Shown here piece by piece: positions 10,692 to 22,525 of a DNA stretch of 64,000 nucleotides. A program made the translations under genes and the position numbers. The stretch comes from Sambucus nigra. Lineage: Eukaryota; Streptophyta; Magnoliopsida; Dipsacales; Adoxaceae. The stretch spans positions 637,224,523 through 637,288,522 of the forward strand of contig OX422208.1 of assembly GCA_949130495.1 (NCBI GenBank). The letters are read 5' to 3'. The notes beneath the pieces were generated by a model that was not told where the DNA came from, did not search any database, and saw only the letters and a program-made list of their open reading frames with translations. The number at the start of each line of letters is the position of its first letter. Position 1 is the first letter of the stretch.

Positions 10692-13505
10692 TGATAAGCA
10701 CCCGAAATTGTACATTTTATACCCCGAATAGACGTACTTTTGTTACTAATTCTCGGCAATATGGGTCTTATGTGCTTAAATGTTTATCTTGTAGGTCAAA
10801 CGTCCGTTTTTGGTTTCAAAAGCTATACATCGAGGCAAATGCGCGTTAAATGGAGCTAATTACCCTTGTCCCGTATCCTAGCCTAACCTAAACTGAGCCT
10901 AAACCAACCCCAAACCCTGTGTGTGTTTTGTTTGTCCCTTTTTAATATTTTTTAGATTTTTATTTTTTAAGTTTTATTTTAGATTTATTTAGAATTTCTA
11001 GGTTCTATTTTCTATTTTTATTTTATTAGTGTAATTTTATTTTATTTTGATTTTTATTAGTTTTTAGGAGTTTATTTTTAGTTTATTAGATTTTATATTT
11101 TTTCAGGACTTTAGTTTTCATTTAGATTTTAAATTTTTATTTCTTTTGTTTTGTTTTAGTTTTTTTATAAGCTTAGGATTTTTTTTTTAGTTTTAATATT
11201 CTTATTTTTATTGTTTTTAGCTTGTTTTATTTTTAGTTAGATTTTGTTTTTCAGTAGTTTTATTTTTATTAGTTAGTCTTTATTTTTTTAAGGGTTCAAA
11301 TTAAACACACACGCACAACTCCCCTACACCTAAACCCACTCACACCCATCTAAAGTATAGACCACACACACCTAAACTAAACCATTACGCACACCCATTT
11401 TACCATACACCCTCACACACCAAACACATTCCCTACTTCATCTTCCCCTCCAAACAACCCACAACACTCTCTCTCCTCCATTAACACACCTCTCACCCAC
11501 CTCAAACTATACACCACCATTCTCCACACCTTATCACCTAACCTCTGTCCCAACTTCGACTGAACCCACGACCCGGCCTGCTACCACCCTTATACCGCCT
11601 GCGTAAACCCTTTTTCCAAACAACCATCAACCCTCTACCCCCTTTCGGACTTGACTAGTTCCACAGACCCAAACCCGCTCAGCCTTACCTCCAACCCTTG
11701 TCCACCCCGTCGCCCGAACCCGATCTGGCGTGGCCCCATTACCATTCCTGTCATCCTTAACCCGCGACCCGACTCGGTCCACACCAACCACCTCCGGCCT
11801 AACCTGGTACATCCCCTACTCACTAAACCCAATCGCCGGAATAAACCTCCATGCCCACTTCAACTCTAATCACATCCCAACCCGAGCCATGGCCCTTATC
11901 CCTACTCCAACTCCCGACACCCCTGAACCGTGGACATTTATGACCTAACCAAACTTCACAACCCGACTTCCTGCTTTACCCTTATACCTGGAATCCCGAT
12001 CGCAACCCCAAGGCCCAACCACCTCCGACCAACCCACATCCAAACTCACTTCCCATTTGAACTTCTCCAAGCCACTACTTATGACCTTCCAAAGTTCCAT
12101 CTGCCAAACACAAGCCAAAATGCCAAATAAAACCCACTTAAACCTTTACCCATTTTACGCCCCCCCCCCCTAAACCACCACTTTTAACCATTTCCAAAAA
12201 CAACCCTTAACCAATTTAGATTATTATCTCCATTACCCCACTTCCCAAATATCCCCACACCTCACATCCCATGCACATGTGCACACTCCTCTCACCATTT
12301 CCATGCACACTCAAACCTATTCCCAAAAAAACCCCTTTAGCTCCATAAGCCACTATAAAAAGAAGACCCCACTCCATAAAAAGGGAGTTGAAGATTTGGA
12401 AGACTAGGGTTTTAGAGAATTCTAGAGAGGGAAAAACTAGGCTAGAAAATAGGGAATTATAGAGAGAAAAAAATATTGTAGTGAGGAGAATTAAATTTTA
12501 CTTCAATTTTATTAGTGTTTGTACACAATTGAGAGAAGCATGGATTTAATGCAAGTGCAATTTCTTTTCTCCTACATTTTGGTTTGAATTTCTTCTCTCT
12601 ATCTTTTTAATTTCATTTAGTAATTTTTATTAGATTGTTATTAAGTGAATTATGACTATGGTTGGCTAATCACTCCATTCAAGGAGTGAAATGAAGCCCC
12701 ATATATTCAATTGAATGTATTAATTAATCTAGTTTACTTTGTTTCATTTAGTTAATTTTCTTTTCATTCCTACATGAGTTTATGCATTGAGAAATGGTAA
12801 ACTATCCTTAAGAAAGGATTAAAATTCAATATACTCTTAATTTTTGGATTCAAACTAGAGATAGAATGACCCACTAATTAGAGTATATTATATTTTATTA
12901 TACTCATACATTAAATTTTTTTTGGATTTATGATTTATTATATTAATCTACTCTAGCGAGTGATTTATATAATGTTTCTAAATTAAATGTTCATTTGAGT
13001 TGTGGGGATGAAAATTGGATTAACTAATTTTATATTAGTTTGTTTTGTCAAATGATGAGAATCAATTGATAAAATAAATTAATATTTGGAAAATTAGTAA
13101 ACTAGAATAATTAACACACTTAATTGATAAAGTGGAGGTTAAGTTTCATTCCTTGAATATTTCTCAAATTTAATTTCATCTCATTCTTATTACTTAGTTC
13201 TTATTTGGCACACTAGTTAGTTTGTTAATTTCATCCCTCTTATTAGTTTAGTGTTACTTCACATTTTCACCTAAAAAGTGTTTTCATATTCGAAAAACAT
13301 AAAATAATTAGAAAAACCCAAAAGTCTAAAAAAAAATCAAGTGAATTATATTCATTATCCTCTCATGTTTACCATATTCACACCTTAAATTTGGATTGAT
13401 ACCTCACTTACCATTATACTTTAGTTTTGTCTACTTTTATTGGTTTGTGAAGATTTTTGATCGAAGAGCTTTTACAACAACGGCAGACCAAAAAGTTATT
13501 CATCA
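10692..13505 (+). repeat. Right LTR of the Athila-like element, complete
   Basis: Starts TGATAAGCACCC (possibly two bases earlier as TGTGATAAG) and ends 'attcatca'; about 2.8 kb. It shows the ~180 bp (10692-10868) that is missing from the visible left LTR, which proves that copy A at 1-3006 interrupted the left LTR. TATA box at 12354-12361; poly-C run at about 12160-12171. Confidence 0.8.
12354..12361 (+). promoter_or_regulatory. TATA box in the right Athila-like LTR
   Basis: TATAAAAA in the same context as the left LTR copy at 4459, followed by the conserved 'agggagttgaagattt' leader start. Confidence 0.55.
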
Positions 13506-15583
13506 TTAAATGAAAAGTTTTGTTAATGAATTTGAGTTTGTATGTTTATTTTTTCTTATTGCTCAGTAAATTCTGATAGCCTGGACTTAAACACTACTGA
13601 AATCTTGTCTGAATATTAACTATGATCTGTAATTTTAATTGTTTATAGAAAGATATGTAAATTTTTTATATAATGGAACCAACGAAGATACACTTAACTG
13701 ATGGCTGGAAATGATTTAATATTGATGAAAATTATTTTTATTTCATGTTAATCCTTTTTATATGTTGCAAATCATTTTAAATTGCTGAAAATCGTAGTAT
13801 ATTTTAGGGGTATAATTTATTAATTATTAAATTCAATTTGTTTATTTTGTTATGCTTTAGATGGATCGTGAGGAACAATCTCACTCTGCTAGATTCCATT
13901 GTAGGCTGATTGTGTTGAAGAAGCGATCAATTAGCTTACATTGAATAAGAACTAGAAACATTAATTTATGTAATATTCCTTATATTCTACCCCCTTCGGT
14001 TAAAAAAATATCGTTTGTTCGTCATCTTAATTGGAGTCCTGTAATGTGTACCAATGGAGGGCAGTTTACATCAACGAGGTATTCTATTAAAAATATTATT
14101 TTAAAATATTGCGATGATTAGTTTCTAATAATATAATTTCTACAGGTTTTATACATCATTTGTGAAGCTACAATCACGGGTATAGATGAACACATTGGGT
14201 GGTTTTATGCAGCCTGCAACAAATGCAACAAAAATTTGAAACATAATAATTCATTATTCTTCTGTGAAACGTGAAATTCGGACGAGCTCCTACCTTCATC
14301 AAAGTATGCGGATCAATAAATTTAATATCTTTACTTTCATTTATTATTATTTACATATTACAACTCTCTTTTATAAATAGTTACAAAATTCAAATTACTG
14401 TCAAGGACAACACAACTTGCACAACATTTGTGATCTTTAATAAAGAGGCTGAGTTTTTAATCCAGGTCCATGTTTCAGAGCTAGCACATATCAAATCTAC
14501 CAGTAACTTATGATTGGTTTCAACATTGTATATTTACTATATTATGATTGCCGATTTTTACTTTTCTATATCACATATTAACTTACTTTTTTCTTCCAGC
14601 TCACCAATCATCCTTTTGTAATGGTCGTCAATAAAATCATTGGTACCTCTTACATCTTCCAACTAAAGCTTAATAACTTTAACTTAATTCGTGGATATGA
14701 AAATTACACTATTTTAAACATTTTACCTCATACAATTTGGGGAGATACCTCAACAAATGACATGACCAATCAGAAGGTAATATATTTTTTTACACATATA
14801 ATACATATATTTTTTAGAACTCTAATTATATATAATTTTTTTAATATGAAAAAGAATCACTCAATATCTTTCACGATACCATCATTATAAACGACAGTCA
14901 AACAACCATTGGTGTGATTCAAATTTCACATCAAATTTCACCATCACATGAAAACATCTCTTCTACTATTGAACCTGAAATTGAAAACACTCAAAATAGG
15001 AAACGAGTCATCAAGTAATCGAAATTCATTACATAATTCATAGTCTAATTTTTTTTAAATGAACTTTTATTTATCTTATTAACATTTTATCTCATTACTT
15101 GGTTTCAGGAACTTGGATGAAAGGAAAGAAACAACAACATTATGAGAAGTGAATTGTGGACGTTTTCTACTGCAATAATTATCTATCTATTCAATTTATA
15201 GGTGGACCATTGACATTATGTGTTCAGCAACATTATATGTTTTTCATTATAAAAAATACATTAATTTCGTTTTAATTTATAATTATTTCATTTATCTTGT
15301 ACAAAATTATGCATCGCATTTTTTATTTATTATTATCCTTATGTTTTACCCGTGCATATGGGTTTTCATAAATGGGTTGAATTTATGGGTCGTGCCCATT
15401 AAATGGTATCAGACTAACAAGACATATATTGTAATCTCCAATTTATGGTAACACAATGACTACCAAGATGTATGTTGTAATCGCCAATTCGTTAACTCAT
15501 TTGGGTCACACCATATTAGATTGGTGGTCGTAGAGATGATAAAATGTTGTTCCCGTGCATCACGCGGGTTTACATATAGTATA
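13506..15583 (+). mobile_element. Helitron-like remnant
   Basis: Near the right end, 15553-15569 reads CCCGTGCATCACGCGGG, a GC-rich hairpin, and about ten bases later comes 'atagta', a plausible decayed CTAGT. This layout (hairpin shortly before CTRR) is the Helitron 3' signature. The segment also carries an RPA-like gene remnant, and plant Helitrons are known to carry RPA homologues. I cannot find a 5' TC end or a Rep/helicase gene, so this is a fragment or a non-autonomous copy. Confidence 0.4.
14154..15016 (+). pseudogene. RPA70-like C-terminal domain remnant with introns
   Basis: Several exon-like pieces read as the large subunit of replication protein A, which binds single-stranded DNA. 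Piece 1 (about 14155-14270) reads IICEATITGIDEHIGWFYAA and then a zinc-ribbon half C-x2-C, ending at a CET where the second cysteine pair should begin. Piece 2 (about 14380-14513) reads YKIQITVKDNTTCTTF and FNKEAEFLIQVHVSEL, the OB-fold core pattern. Piece 3 (about 14601-14778) reads PFVMVVNKIIGTSYIFQLKL and GYENYTILNILP and ends at a plausible GTAATA donor. Stops and loss of the second zinc pair show decay. It may be cargo of the Helitron-like unit or an old RPA gene copy. Confidence 0.45.
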
Positions 15584-15889
15584 TACTAAAATGATGCAGT
15601 TTTCATGTTTGGTTTATCATGAATTAATGACTTAATCTACATGCATTGTTTTAATTTTCCACCGAGGTGTATTATTTGGATGAAAACCATTTAAAATTTT
15701 GAATATATATTTTTGAGAAAAATATTTTAAATGTTTGGGGGTGAGAGACTATTTGTAAAACATCAAGTATATAAAGGATTTATTTGGTTGTAAGGTGGAT
15801 AAAAGAGGAAATGGAGTACTTTTCCAAAATAGGGGTGTGCTGGCCGGCATACCCCTTAGCTTGCCCATTGGCATACTAATACAGTGTAG
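15584..15889. other. Unassigned spacer
   Basis: A/T-rich, no repeat partner in the window and no coding signal. It may hold decayed 3' sequence of the minus-strand Tat element. Confidence 0.4.
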
Positions 15890-17340
15890 TTGCATTTCAT
15901 CCATGATTGTCCTCTTTCGGCATCTTTGGTACTTATGACTTGTTATTGTTACAGTAGATTAATTTTTCATCTTCTTATGGAGTGTTCCAAGTTTAAAAGG
16001 GGCCTCCGGGTGGAGTTCAAAATGACACATCAAATATTCTTCTCCTTTATTTCACAAAGTTCCTCTATTCTTCGAAAATGTATGTCCCTGTGACTGAGGC
16101 TTTTTCTACTTATCTTAAAGAGTTGGAGGAAATTTTCTTGTATAATGTCAACTATGAGGCATTCAATTTGTGTCTGTCCACCTTGTGGCATAATTGTTCA
16201 ATTGACTGGAACCTCCTGGATGTCTTTTTATGGTTCTGTTACCCTGAAGACCATAGGTTTTGCTTTGTCTTGGATGAGGTGTGACTCACTTTTGAAGAAT
16301 TTTCTGCTATCCTTTAAGTTGACCAAATAGTTTTAACAACTATACATGACATTTACCACTCTTTCGGGGTATCTTTAGATGAATTATTTCACAATTCTCC
16401 TTAATTCGCTCAATCGTTGGTGTGCGGACGAGGTATCCATATCCTTGCAGTGCTAATTTTTTTACACGAGAGGGATTATACCGATAATGGTCTTATGGAA
16501 CGATGGCCTTTGTCTTCATTACCCAAAAAAATTTGGTGATAGGATATCTGAGTGCGAACCCCTGGGTGGCTACCATATTATTATGGATGAATTGCCATTG
16601 CGATTCTAATGCAATCATACTGGCAGAGACATTAAACAGTTTTGATGACTGGAAAGAAGGTCGGTGTTCTTTCTTATATTAAAGCCTTGTGATGGTATTC
16701 ATATGGTTGGTGAAGAGGCTTCATTTGATGGCTCCTCTTAAGTATTCTCTAACTGGTGCCTCAAATTTCTTTGCATGACACTTTGAGAGTTTTGGACCAT
16801 ATATAGAGAAATTGGTTAATTAGATTATAGAGAATGGGGATAGACATCTTCGTTGGTCCGTATTATCGTGGGAAAATTTGAAATCTATCTTGTATCTATA
16901 GGACTACCATTACGTTCGAAGATTAGGTATCCATAAGACTTCTTCTCAACTTTTTCTTGATGGCTTCTGCGTCAAGTGGGCTGGGAGAAAATCATTCCTC
17001 CGCACATAAAAAATTTCTTTCATGTAGAGGACCTGCCTGAATTGATGAGGATGATTTTGGGACCTCTGTGGCAATGTTATAGGTTGTCCATTTTCTCATC
17101 CCAATATATTGGGGCGGCTTCTATAGTACCCAAGGATTATTTGAAGTGTTGTGGAAGGACATGGTCCCGAATATTCATGTTATAGAAATCGAGCAAATAT
17201 GGCTTGCGATATTTGAGGTCGTGGAAGGGGATGGGGTGGTATCGTCTAACCTTTTCAAGGCACATCACCGCATGGAGTGTATAAGGTAGGGCCTTGATGA
17301 TTGGGACTTTTGGGTAGCCTCATGGAATAGCAGTGATGTC
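15890..17340 (+). pseudogene. Decayed plant-mobile-domain-like frame, antisense to the Tat element
   Basis: Open stretches in plus frames (16078-16284, 16976-17185 and short pieces between) can be read as one decayed protein. The segment W-N-L-L-D-V-F-L-W-F with 'PEDHRFCFVLDEV' followed after a stop by 'LTFEEFSAIL' resembles the start of plant mobile domain/DUF7745 proteins (W, aromatic, then E-x-T-x-E-E-f-s-x-l). Later pieces read HERDYTDNGLMERWPLSSLP. It lies directly beyond the integrase end of the minus-strand Tat element and on the opposite strand. Extra antisense frames at this position, some with a plant mobile domain, are reported for Tat-lineage elements. There are many stops. An unrelated host gene fragment is possible. 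Confidence 0.35.
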
Positions 17341-17894
17341 TAGAAGTTAAGGTGTATTTGTGAAGGTTTTATTGGTGTAGGTTTGAAAAGTAGATGTGTT
17401 TGTGTTTGGGCTTATATTTGGGGTATGTGTTTGGGCATGATATGTTATGGTAGGTAGGTGGGTGGTTTATGAAAATCTTAAGGATTTTTATCGTCACTGA
17501 TACTTCATGTAATCGCAATATGTTGAAATAAAAGGATGAAATATAACAAGTTGTTTTGATATTATTATTCTGCCTTTGGAAGAATTCCTTTTTGTTTGAA
17601 CTATTTATACCAACTGCTAAGGCATACATAATCCTTTTATTCATTAATAATGATGAGATATACTAATGTTTCTTGAAGGGAGAAAATAATATAGTTATGT
17701 GAAAGAGAAAGGACCATGACAAAGGTTACTTTATGGGTTGCCTACGTACTTCTATGAGGATAAAATATTGCTCATAAATTTTTAAAAGAGTGATTTGAGA
17801 GGATCATGTCCTATGTAGTCCTCTTAGAGGGGAGAGTACAAGAACTTATTTAATACTAGAATTGGTATGAGAAAGTCGTAGTTTGACTAAAGTC

Positions 17895-18830
17895 AAATCA
17901 GGGATTAAATTTCTTGAGGCAATCTAAATTGACTGGATGACCCATCTCTTCTTTGTACCGTTTGACATGATTTTCTTCACTAGATATGACCCACTCCAAT
18001 TAGTATTCAACTTTCATGTTGGGTTTCAGATTGGTTCTATAATTTCTTTGAGAGCAAGGTCACCTTCTCGTACACTGCGATCTTTGACCTTCTTTTTGAA
18101 CGATCATGAAATGTGACGGTGGTACCCTTATATGTGGAATAGATCCTTTAACGTCTTTTCATCCAAGAGGGCAATTTCATCATAATGACTTTGTTGCCTA
18201 TAGAATTATCTAAATTTTTTTAAAGCATGACCCTTTGAGAGGGTATCTCAAGCTCAATAGGCAGGATTGTTTCCATAACATATACTAAGGTGTAAGGGGA
18301 ATCCCTAATGGGTGTTCTGAAAGACGTGCGGTATCCCTAGAGGATATAAGGGATCTAATCAGCCCAATCCCTATAACTCTCAGTTATCTTTCTGATTATG
18401 GATTTTAAGCTCTTATTAGAAGCTTTGACAACCCCATTAGTTTTCGATCGGTAGGAAGATGAATTGTGCCTTTGAAATCCATATTCCTCGACCATTTTTG
18501 TGACTTCTTCTTCTGAGTGGATCCCATCGTTTGACACTGTTGCGAAAAATGATATTCTTTCGGAGGAACTTGTCTACTTTCTTAGCATTCAACACTGTGT
18601 ATGACTTAACTTTGACCCATTTAGTAAAGTAATCAATGATGACTAGGATGAATCCAAGTTGATAAAGGCTAGAGATAAGCCATGTTGTATAACTCACAAG
18701 GAGGTAAGTGTTTGGGATTGCCAAAATTTTAGCATATGAGTCCCCTTCTGACATAAGCTGTGTAGTATTGTACCATGGTTGTCCATTAGTAACCCTATTG
18801 GACAATTTTCTTAGCAACCATAGGATAATT
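17895..18830 (-). pseudogene. Integrase remnant (Tat type)
   Basis: Minus-strand pieces match retroviral-type integrase, which joins element cDNA to host DNA. 18437-18817 contains FILVIIDYFTKWVKVKSYTV, the start of the catalytic core around the first aspartate. 18355-18537 contains HNSSSYRSKTNGVVKASNKS, which spans the catalytic glutamate region; the usual 'NGAVEAANK' here reads NGVVKASNK, so the catalytic E is replaced by K. The pieces are out of frame with each other. Downstream, about 18200-18300, the 'TPYTLVYGMEAVLP'-type segment is recognisable as SPYTLVYVMETILPIELEIP. Confidence 0.7.
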
Positions 18831-19780
18831 TATTTGGGGTCCACATTATTCGTTGTGGATCTTATGCTTTATTTATTCAACACCATCCCTTGCTATGAAC
18901 TATCAGTGGGTACCATCAAAGTTTCTCTTGAAAAGTGCCTTATCATAGATGATGTATTGAGATATAAGCTTGTGAATGGTCATGCGCTCTCTCTTATTAT
19001 CCCCTCGAGTATCATCATCATCATCATCATCATGCTTGCCTTAATACCATCAAATGGGGTCGGCTATCATCCATATTTGAGGAGATACCAAATATCATAA
19101 TACCTCAATCCCACTTTGTATTAATCTTCTTCCTTAGCGAGCTTAATATGGTAGAGATGGGTTGTCATGTACTACTTTTGAACTTATAAGGGGACCGTTA
19201 TTATTCTCTTAGATATGTCAACCATGGAATCTAAGCTTATAGATGCATCGACAAAACTATTTTTAGAGCATCAAAGGTTTTAGAAGGTGGCATCGTTATA
19301 TTGAGAGACGAGTTGTTTAAGGTGGGCATGAAAAAGAAGGAGTTTCTCATCTTTGACTTTCCATTTTTGGAGGACTTGTCCAATGATGAGGGTTAAGTCT
19401 CCATAAACATCGAGGTTTCAGATTCCTTTCTCGAGGGCAATCATAAGGTCCATGGTGCATGCTTTATGCTCTGTCATGTAATTGGTGCAAAATAAATCTA
19501 ACTTGACAGCAATGGGAATATGTTAATCATCAGTCGCGATCAAGAGTATCCCGATATAATATCCCATTTTATTAGCCGCTATATCAAAGAACATCTCGCA
19601 TTGGAGTTCTTCCTGAAACTTACAAAGAATTTCCTTGTCTGGGAATTCAAAAATCTATACATGAACTTCTTCAATGGGATTCTCATCCAAGTAATCAGAA
19701 ATCTCTCTCCTTTTCATATCTTTTTTCATGACATAGGTGATATCTAACTTGACTAACAACAACAACTAATGGTACATTCT
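18831..19780 (-). pseudogene. RNase H to integrase connection, heavily decayed
   Basis: Lies between recognisable RT/RNase H connection sequence and integrase. I see no clean motif, only scattered short frames. Position and order are the evidence. Confidence 0.35.
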
Positions 19781-20960
19781 GTTGACAAGTTTGTCTTCTC
19801 TAGTAAGTACTTCATGGGATCCATTCGAGACATTAGTTTGATATGGAACACAAACATGTAGTGCCGAAGCTTCAGAGTGACCCAAACTAAAGAGACACAC
19901 ACCTTTTCTAACGCGGTGTAGTTTATTTCATATCCTTTTATTTTTCAGCTAGCATAATATATAGCTCTTTCTTTGAGTGATTATACAATGTACTAGGATA
20001 TCATAGCCCTATCTTCCGTGCCTATGATAGTAAGGTATAAGACAAGGGTGAGACTGGGATCCGACGACATGAGCACCGGAGGTTGGTCAAGGTATTGCTT
20101 TATTTTATTAAAGGATTCTTGACATGACTTATTCTAAACTTTGGTAAAATCCTTTAGAAGGAGCCTGAAGATGGGTTCGCGCATGGAAATGTGTTGGCTG
20201 ATGAATCTGCTAATGCATTGGAGCTTGCCTAAGAAACTATGAACTTCTTTCTCCATTCAAGGAGGTGGAAATTTTGAGGATTGATTTAAGTTTGGAAGGG
20301 TTCTCTTAGATCCCTCTCTCACTGACCATGACACCTAGGAGTTTACCTTTCGTGACATAGAAAATGTATTTTTGCAGATTAAAACACATTTGGTATTGCC
20401 GCAGTCATTTAAAGAAAATCCTCAAGGTAGGAATATGACCTTCTCGAGTCTTAGATTTGATGATTATATTGTCAACATAGACCTTTGCATCTTTGTGGAT
20501 AAAATCATTCAAGATGGTTGTTGTTTATATTTGGTGTGTAGTCCTAAAATTCTTAAGATCGAAAGACATAACAATATAGTAGAAAGAACCCTATAGGGTA
20601 GTAAAGTCAGTCTTTTCTTAGTGGTCGAGATGCATCTTTATCTAATTTTACCCTGCAAAGTCATCGACAAATAATATGAGGGCATGATTGGAAGTATTAT
20701 TGATGAACATGTCGATGTTGGGCAAAGGTTATCGTACTTGGAAGAATCTTTGTTCAGATCTTGGTAGTTGATGAACATATAGACTTTCCTTCATGATTTT
20801 AGCACATGGATGATGTTGGTGAGCCAAGTTGGATATTCGACCACACAGATAAAGCCAACGTTCAATTATTTTAATACTTCATCCTTCACTTTGAGACCAT
20901 TCAAGTTGGATTTCTCAGTTTCTACTTGATAAGATTGCATTCTAAATAAGTTAGGATCTT
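19781..20960 (-). pseudogene. Reverse transcriptase remnant (Tat type)
   Basis: On the minus strand, from about 20890 down, the frame reads NVGFICVVEYPTWLTNIIHV, then 'RKVYMFINYQDLNKDS', the fingers-palm motifs of Ty3/gypsy RT. At about 20490-20510 comes the active-site block as VYVDNIIIKSKT; the canonical YVDD has become YVDN (a G-to-A change), so the enzyme would be dead. Further down, 'FLGKLQCISRFI' and 'PIFRLLLKDFT' mark the RT thumb and connection, and about 19800 'SRMDPMKYLLEKTNLS' marks the end of the RNase H-like part. Several stops and frame changes occur. Confidence 0.75.
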
Positions 20961-21149
20961 ATGTCGCATGATCTCTGCATCAAAGCTAAACATATCACTA
21001 TATGACCATGTAAAGACGCCCATTGATTATTTGAGCATCTCTTCAAATTGTGACTGCTCATGCTAATTAAGGGTTAACCCTATCCTAATCTTGTGAAGAT
21101 AGATACTAAAATTAATATTAATAACAATGGTCTCATCATCATTAGTTTG

Positions 21150-22283
21150 AACCTTGTTTGATCTTTTCTTTACTGAGGCCAGCTAATAATTTCATTTGAT
21201 CATCTTTATCAGTCGTTTGATTAGAATTAAGGAAATTAATATAAGTCATAAAAAGATACACAAAATCTTCATTTAATTCATTAGCGGCATTTTTCGGGAA
21301 TACATAAATTGAGAGCCTCATTTAAAGAGGCCTCATTTATATTCATATCAGTAACAAATAGAGGACAAACAAGCTCAGGTTCATTTTGTAGAATATGAAC
21401 GACATGGTTTTGGATGGATAGAGGGGGTTTATCACTAGGGATGATTTTTACAGAAAGTTCGGACAACTTATCCTCGTCGTAGATCATGCAGAAGTCTATT
21501 CCCAATGTATGGAAGACAAATAATTCATCGTCTCCAGTGCTTTTAGTGCTTTAGAGGAGATCGAGTCAGCAGACCTAATGTTAAGAGGTTTCAACTCATA
21601 CTTTGAACCTTCTGTCTAAGTAAGTTCACCATCTTAATTATCAGAGTCATCTCCCCATTCAATAAAAACAATATTATCTTTGCATGAAAAGTCAATGCAT
21701 TCTACAACTTCGATAGCTTCATCGTATAAGTCTTATTATGAAGCATAAATTTTTTAAAAGAAGGGACCAAATATCCTTTGATATTTAGCATTGTAAGAAA
21801 TTCGGGATCTTCACATATCTTCTTCTTGATGGCATACTCTTATCATAGAATTTGAACAATGTCATCTAAGGTGAATTCTTCCTGAGAGGCAAACTAATTG
21901 TCTTACTGATGGTCCCACTTTTGGGCCTCCATGTACATATCACTGCGCTTCTCACAATTAATTTCTTTAAGAGTATTTTTAGATGATAATTTCATCTCAA
22001 AGATTCTAAGTTGTTTTAGGATAACTGGAAAATCCATACTCTTTGTTTCTAAGCGGGTTCAAACAATGATGCAAGATCTTATCATGAGGAAAATGGCATA
22101 ATCGAGAGTATTACGAAGGAGTAGGAGGAAATATGGGAAAATTTAGAGAGGTTTAGGTAACTTATTTGAGCTACTAGAAGGGGTAGGCTTATTAATGGGT
22201 TTGACTCTAGTAGATGGGTCAAAATCTGGGTCTTCATTAGTGAGAGTGACGTTCATACTGACATGATGCATTGGTAAAATATT
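21150..22283 (-). pseudogene. Gag-to-RT linker of the minus-strand Tat element
   Basis: Contains pieces that match the other Tat element: 'YDEAIEVVECIDFSCKD' corresponds to 61090-61130 and 'NEDFVYLFMTYINFLNSN' corresponds to about 62874-62930. No protease D-[ST]-G or 'LLGRPW' motif is visible between them, so protease appears deleted. A 74-codon open stretch at 21281-21505 has no recognised domain. Confidence 0.5.
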
Positions 22284-22525
22284 TTAGGTAGTGTTTGGTT
22301 TAGGATTTGTGGGACGATAGATAACACCCTTGTCTATGAGGTATTGGATGTCAATACACAAGTGGAAACATTGATCGGTGGTGGGCCCTATGATTTGGTA
22401 AAAGTCATAACGAGCATCATGTTTGAAATTCTTAGGAAGAGGATTAGGCAGAAGGCGAGGTTCCAAAGGCTTAATGAGATTTCGAGAAAAAAATGCTTGA
22501 TAACCTTTTGAGAGGGGAGCATATA
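22284..22525 (-). pseudogene. Gag C-terminal fragment cut by a CACTA insertion
   Basis: Reads 'NLIKPLEPRLLPNPLPKNFK', then a degenerate knuckle-like Y-D-F-Y...C-F-H-L-C followed by 'IQYLIDKGVIYRP'. It matches the second Tat element at 60520-60720. The open frame extends to 22553 only because ten codons are read from the CACTA terminal sequence, giving a chimeric start. Confidence 0.7.

Larger units (their letters stand above)
3007..13505 (+). mobile_element. Athila-like non-autonomous LTR retrotransposon (left LTR interrupted)
   Basis: Two long direct repeats (3007-5611 and 10692-13505) enclose about 5.1 kb. Two bases after the left LTR there is a tRNA-Asp-type primer site, TGGCGTTGTTGCC; before the right LTR there is a G-rich polypurine tract. 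Asp-type priming, the LTR start TGATAAGCACCC and the 'gggaggcaaccc' hairpin at 8740 are features I associate with Athila-type Ty3/gypsy elements. The inside has a broken gag-like frame (6650-8299) but no protease, RT, RNase H or integrase that I can find, so it is a non-autonomous derivative. The first ~180 bp of the left LTR is separated from the rest by the insertion at 1-3006. The base run after the right LTR is TTAAA; the left flank is outside the window, so the duplication cannot be tested. Confidence 0.75.
17640..22525 (-). mobile_element. Decayed Tat/Ogre-type Ty3/gypsy element, minus strand
   Basis: Reading down from 22525 there are gag C-terminal, linker, RT, RNase H-region and integrase remnants in the normal gypsy order, in shifting frames with many stops. 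The gag part closely resembles the second Tat element's gag (60500-60720), so both belong to one family. I do not see a protease, and the 5' gag lies beyond the CACTA insertion or is lost. Neither LTR can be delimited. After integrase, minus-strand 'acgtaggcaacccataaag' (about 17730-17750) resembles the 3' untranslated part of Tat elements. Confidence 0.65.
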
